Assembly: GCF_900109855.1 (NCBI RefSeq)
Contig: NZ_FOBO01000012.1
Location: forward strand, 1 to 64,000
Length of the DNA: 64,000 nt
Direction: 5' to 3'
From: Roseovarius tolerans
Lineage (GTDB): Bacteria; Pseudomonadota; Alphaproteobacteria; Rhodobacterales; Rhodobacteraceae
The translations under genes and the position numbers were made by a program. Positions 61,529-64,000 of the stretch are shown piece by piece (positions within the stretch are counted from its first letter, which is position 1; the number at the start of each line of letters is the position of its first letter). A model generated the notes under the pieces. That model had not been told where the DNA came from. It searched no databases and worked only from the letters and a program-made list of their open reading frames with translations.

Positions 61529-62674
61529 ATGACACCGAAAACCGAGGCGGAACTCGCCGAGATCATCACCGGCGCCGAAGGGCCGCTGCGCATCGAGGGC
61601 GGCGGCACACGCCCCCTTGGGCGGGCCTCGAACGGGGCGCGGCTGAGCACGTCCGGGCTAACGGGCATCGAGCTATACGAGCCGGGTGCGCTGACGCTGG
61701 TTGCCAAGTCGGGCACGCCGCTGGCGGAGATCGAGGCCGCGCTGGAGGCCGAGGGGCAACGGCTGGCCTTCGAGCCGATGGATCATCGCGGGTTGTTGGG
61801 CACGAGTGGCACACCCACCATCGGCGGCGTGGTGGCCGCCAATGTCAGCGGACCGCGCCGCATTCAGGCCGGGGCCTGCCGCGATTTCCTGCTGGGCGTG
61901 CGATTTGTCGATGGGCAGGGGCGCATCGTCAAGAATGGCGGGCGGGTGATGAAGAACGTGACCGGCTATGATCTGGTCAAGCTGATGGCCGGGAGTTACG
62001 GCACGTTGGGCGTACTGACCGAAGTGGCGCTCAAGGTGCTGCCGCGCCCCCGCAGTACCGGGGTAATGCGGGTTGAGGGCCTGAGCGACGCGCAGGCCAT
62101 CACCGCGCTCAGCCGTGCGCTCGGCTCGCCCTACGAGGTGACCGGGGCGGCGCATCTGCAACGCGGTGTGGATGGGGCACCGGTGACGATGATCCGGCTG
62201 GAAGGGTTCGAGAATTCCGTGGCTTATCGCGCCGGAGAATTGCAATCGCTGCTGGCGGAGTTCGGTAGTTTCACGCTGGAGACCGACCCCGAAAAGACCG
62301 AGGCCGATTGGCACCATGTCCGGGACGTGGCCCCGTTCCACGGGCGCGACGGCGATGTCTGGCGCATCTCGGTCAAGCCCACCGACGCAGCCGAAATCGT
62401 GGCCGATCTGTCCGGAGCAGAGGCGCTCTATGATTGGGGTGGCGGGCTGATCTGGCTTCTGGCGCCCGAGGGATCAGGCGTGAATGCTGCCAAGCTGCGC
62501 GCCACTGTGGCAGAAAGAGGCGGGCACGCGATGCTGATCCGGGGGGATCGGAGCCGGGCCACGTTCCCGCCCCTGCCCGCACCGGTGGCCGCCCTGCAAG
62601 AGGGGCTGCGGCAGAAATTCGACCCCCGTCAAATCCTCAACCCCGGCCTGATGGCGCAGGGCGAGACCGCCTGA
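61529..62674 (+). CDS. glcE: Glycolate oxidase subunit GlcE
   Basis: 381 residues. FAD-binding subunit paralogous to GlcD but shorter: GGGTRPLGR, DHRGLLGTSGTPTIGGVVAANVSGPRR, and NVTGYDLVKLMAGSYGTLGVLTE as the FAD domain, with a reduced C-terminal part. Needed with GlcD and GlcF for activity in E. coli. ATG at 61529; the 62-nt gap to glcD holds a palindrome. The distance to glcF is 22 nt. Confidence 0.93.
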   Translation: MTPKTEAELAEIITGAEGPLRIEGGGTRPLGRASNGARLSTSGLTGIELYEPGALTLVAKSGTPLAEIEAALEAEGQRLAFEPMDHRGLLGTSGTPTIGGVVAANVSGPRRIQAGACRDFLLGVRFVDGQGRIVKNGGRVMKNVTGYDLVKLMAGSYGTLGVLTEVALKVLPRPRSTGVMRVEGLSDAQAITALSRALGSPYEVTGAAHLQRGVDGAPVTMIRLEGFENSVAYRAGELQSLLAEFGSFTLETDPEKTEADWHHVRDVAPFHGRDGDVWRISVKPTDAAEIVADLSGAEALYDWGGGLIWLLAPEGSGVNAAKLRATVAERGGHAMLIRGDRSRATFPPLPAPVAALQEGLRQKFDPRQILNPGLMAQGETA

Positions 62675-62696
62675 GCCGCGCCCGGAGAGATAGCAT

Positions 62697-64000
62697 ATGA
62701 AGACCGAATTCACCGCCGAACAGCTCGAAGATCCAAAGATCGCGCGCTCCAACGAGATCCTGCGTTCTTGCGTGCATTGCGGGTTCTGCACCGCCACCTG
62801 CCCCACCTATCAGGTGCTGGGCGATGAACTGGATAGCCCGCGCGGGCGTATCTACCTCATAAAGGACATGCTCGAGAACGACCGCGACCCGGACGCGAAG
62901 ACGGTCAAGCATATCGACCGCTGCCTGTCCTGTCTGGCCTGCATGACGACCTGCCCCTCGGGCGTGCATTACATGCATCTGGTGGATCAGGCCCGCGAAT
63001 ATATCGAGGAACGTTACAAGCGGCCAATGGGCGACCGCGCCCTGCGCTGGATTTTGGCGCGCATCCTGCCCTATCCGATGCGCTTTCGCGTCGCTCTGCT
63101 CGGGGCCAAGATCGGCCGGCCCTTCGCGCGGCTGATACCCGATGCGCGGCTGCGCGCGATGCTGGAGATGGCACCGGCGCAGGTGCCGCCCGTGAGCCGC
63201 AATGACGATCCGCAGACCTTCCCGGCGCAGGGTGAGCGCAAGAAACGCGTGGCGCTGATGACGGGCTGTGCGCAAAAGGCGCTCAACACCGATATCAACG
63301 ACGCCACCATTCGCCTGCTGACCCGGCTGGGCTGCGAGGTGGTGGTGGCCGAGGGTGCGGGCTGCTGCGGGGCGCTGACGCATCACATGGGCAAGACCGA
63401 GGAAAGCCACGCGACGGCGGCGAAGAACATCAAGGCCTGGGCGCGCGAGATGGACGGCGAGGGGCTGGATGCCATCGTGATCAACACATCCGGTTGCGGC
63501 ACCACGGTCAAGGATTACGGGCATATGTTCCGGCTGGAATCGCTGGCCGGGGATGCAGCCTGGGTGAGTGATATCGCGATGGATGTGAGCGAGTTGCTGA
63601 TGCAACTCGATCTGCCCGACGGTGCGGATAAGGAGATGGTGATCGCCTATCACGCCGCCTGCTCGCTCCAGCATGGCCAGCAGATCAAGACCTATCCCAA
63701 GGACCTGCTCAAGCGTGCCGGGTTCAGCGTCGTGGAGCCCGCGGACAGCCACCTGTGCTGCGGTTCTGCTGGCACCTACAACCTGATGCAGCCGGAGATT
63801 TCCAAGAAGCTGAAGGATCGTAAGATCCGCACGCTGGAGGCCAAGCAGCCGGACGTGATCGCGGCGGGCAATATCGGATGCATGATGCAGATCGGCTCGG
63901 GCACCGGCACGCCCGTGGTGCATACGGTCGAATTGCTCGACTGGGCCACCGGCGGGCCGAAGCCGCCCGCGATGGAGCGTGCCGCGACAGGCATGTCGGG
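62697..64000 (+). CDS. glcF: Glycolate oxidase iron-sulfur subunit GlcF (3' end outside the window)
   Basis: At least 434 residues, no stop before the window end; family length is near 440, so few codons are missing. Two 4Fe-4S motifs CVHCGFCTATCP and CLSCLACMTTCP lie in the first 90 residues. Two CCG domains follow, with GCCGALTHH and later LCCGSAGTYN. It passes electrons from GlcD/GlcE flavins to the quinone pool at the membrane. GGAGAGA precedes the ATG. Last gene of glcDEF as visible. Confidence 0.93.
   Translation, partial: MKTEFTAEQLEDPKIARSNEILRSCVHCGFCTATCPTYQVLGDELDSPRGRIYLIKDMLENDRDPDAKTVKHIDRCLSCLACMTTCPSGVHYMHLVDQAREYIEERYKRPMGDRALRWILARILPYPMRFRVALLGAKIGRPFARLIPDARLRAMLEMAPAQVPPVSRNDDPQTFPAQGERKKRVALMTGCAQKALNTDINDATIRLLTRLGCEVVVAEGAGCCGALTHHMGKTEESHATAAKNIKAWAREMDGEGLDAIVINTSGCGTTVKDYGHMFRLESLAGDAAWVSDIAMDVSELLMQLDLPDGADKEMVIAYHAACSLQHGQQIKTYPKDLLKRAGFSVVEPADSHLCCGSAGTYNLMQPEISKKLKDRKIRTLEAKQPDVIAAGNIGCMMQIGSGTGTPVVHTVELLDWATGGPKPPAMERAATGMS

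Overview
The window is about 64% GC chromosomal DNA from a member of the Rhodobacteraceae, most likely of the Roseobacter group. The evidence is the gene content: a bztABCD-type amino acid transporter, a divergent rpoE-chrR / FAD oxidoreductase-DUF1365 locus, a class I lysyl-tRNA synthetase, a Hint-domain protein, an ATP12 chaperone and a serC leader RNA. Nearly all of it is dense core genome with many 1-4 nt gene overlaps. No rRNA, tRNA, CRISPR, prophage or intact insertion sequence was seen.

Layout. 1-1359: an AT-richer segment unlike the rest, with one secreted Cys-rich tandem-repeat protein (579-1040). 1360-10302 (mostly +): ttcA, a degenerate GGDEF-like membrane protein, yidC-MOSC-engB, an SDR (-), argB, a ferredoxin-like protein, a SixA phosphatase and a histone-deacetylase-family hydrolase. 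10400-14828 (-): bztABCD with hairpins in the bztA leader and between bztA and bztB. 15035-22356 (-): rpiA, gor, hflK, hflC, DUF2065, crcB, rluC, a HAD phosphatase and ATP12. 22442-25361: a TerB-like protein, lysS, a lipoprotein cytochrome c and DUF3775. 25428-31464: the predicted singlet-oxygen stress locus, rpoE-chrR (+) divergent from FAD oxidoreductase, DUF1365, MFS, DUF3833 and SDR (-).

31649-39997: a 696-residue acidic protein with a winged-helix-like C-terminus, thiamine diphosphokinase, a BT1-like transporter, a soluble lytic transglycosylase, dapA, mscL and a 45-codon apparent in-frame deletion remnant of an mscS-type channel. 40281-45583: aroA, serA and serC (-) and serB (+), so all three dedicated serine biosynthesis genes sit together, with a probable serC-motif RNA in front of serC. 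45672-51371: a Hint protein, an EF-hand protein, asparaginase, an IalB-like protein, a DUF4139 protein and DUF1285. 51429-58120: MoxR-DUF58-BatA/DUF4159-membrane protein, a Bat-like cluster. 58377-59911 (-): a small secreted protein, DUF599 and a HemJ/CopD-like protein. 60033-64000 (+): glcDEF glycolate oxidase, with glcF cut by the window end and a palindrome over the glcD promoter.

The most unusual items are the Cys-rich protein with two copies of one cysteine framework (twin CX3C hairpin pattern), a roughly 250-bp dispersed repeat (199-bp gapless core with 11 mismatches) that fills two different convergent gene gaps, the mscS deletion remnant, and the two face-to-face RpoE-like promoters. 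Family assignments rest on reading the sequences. No database search was possible.
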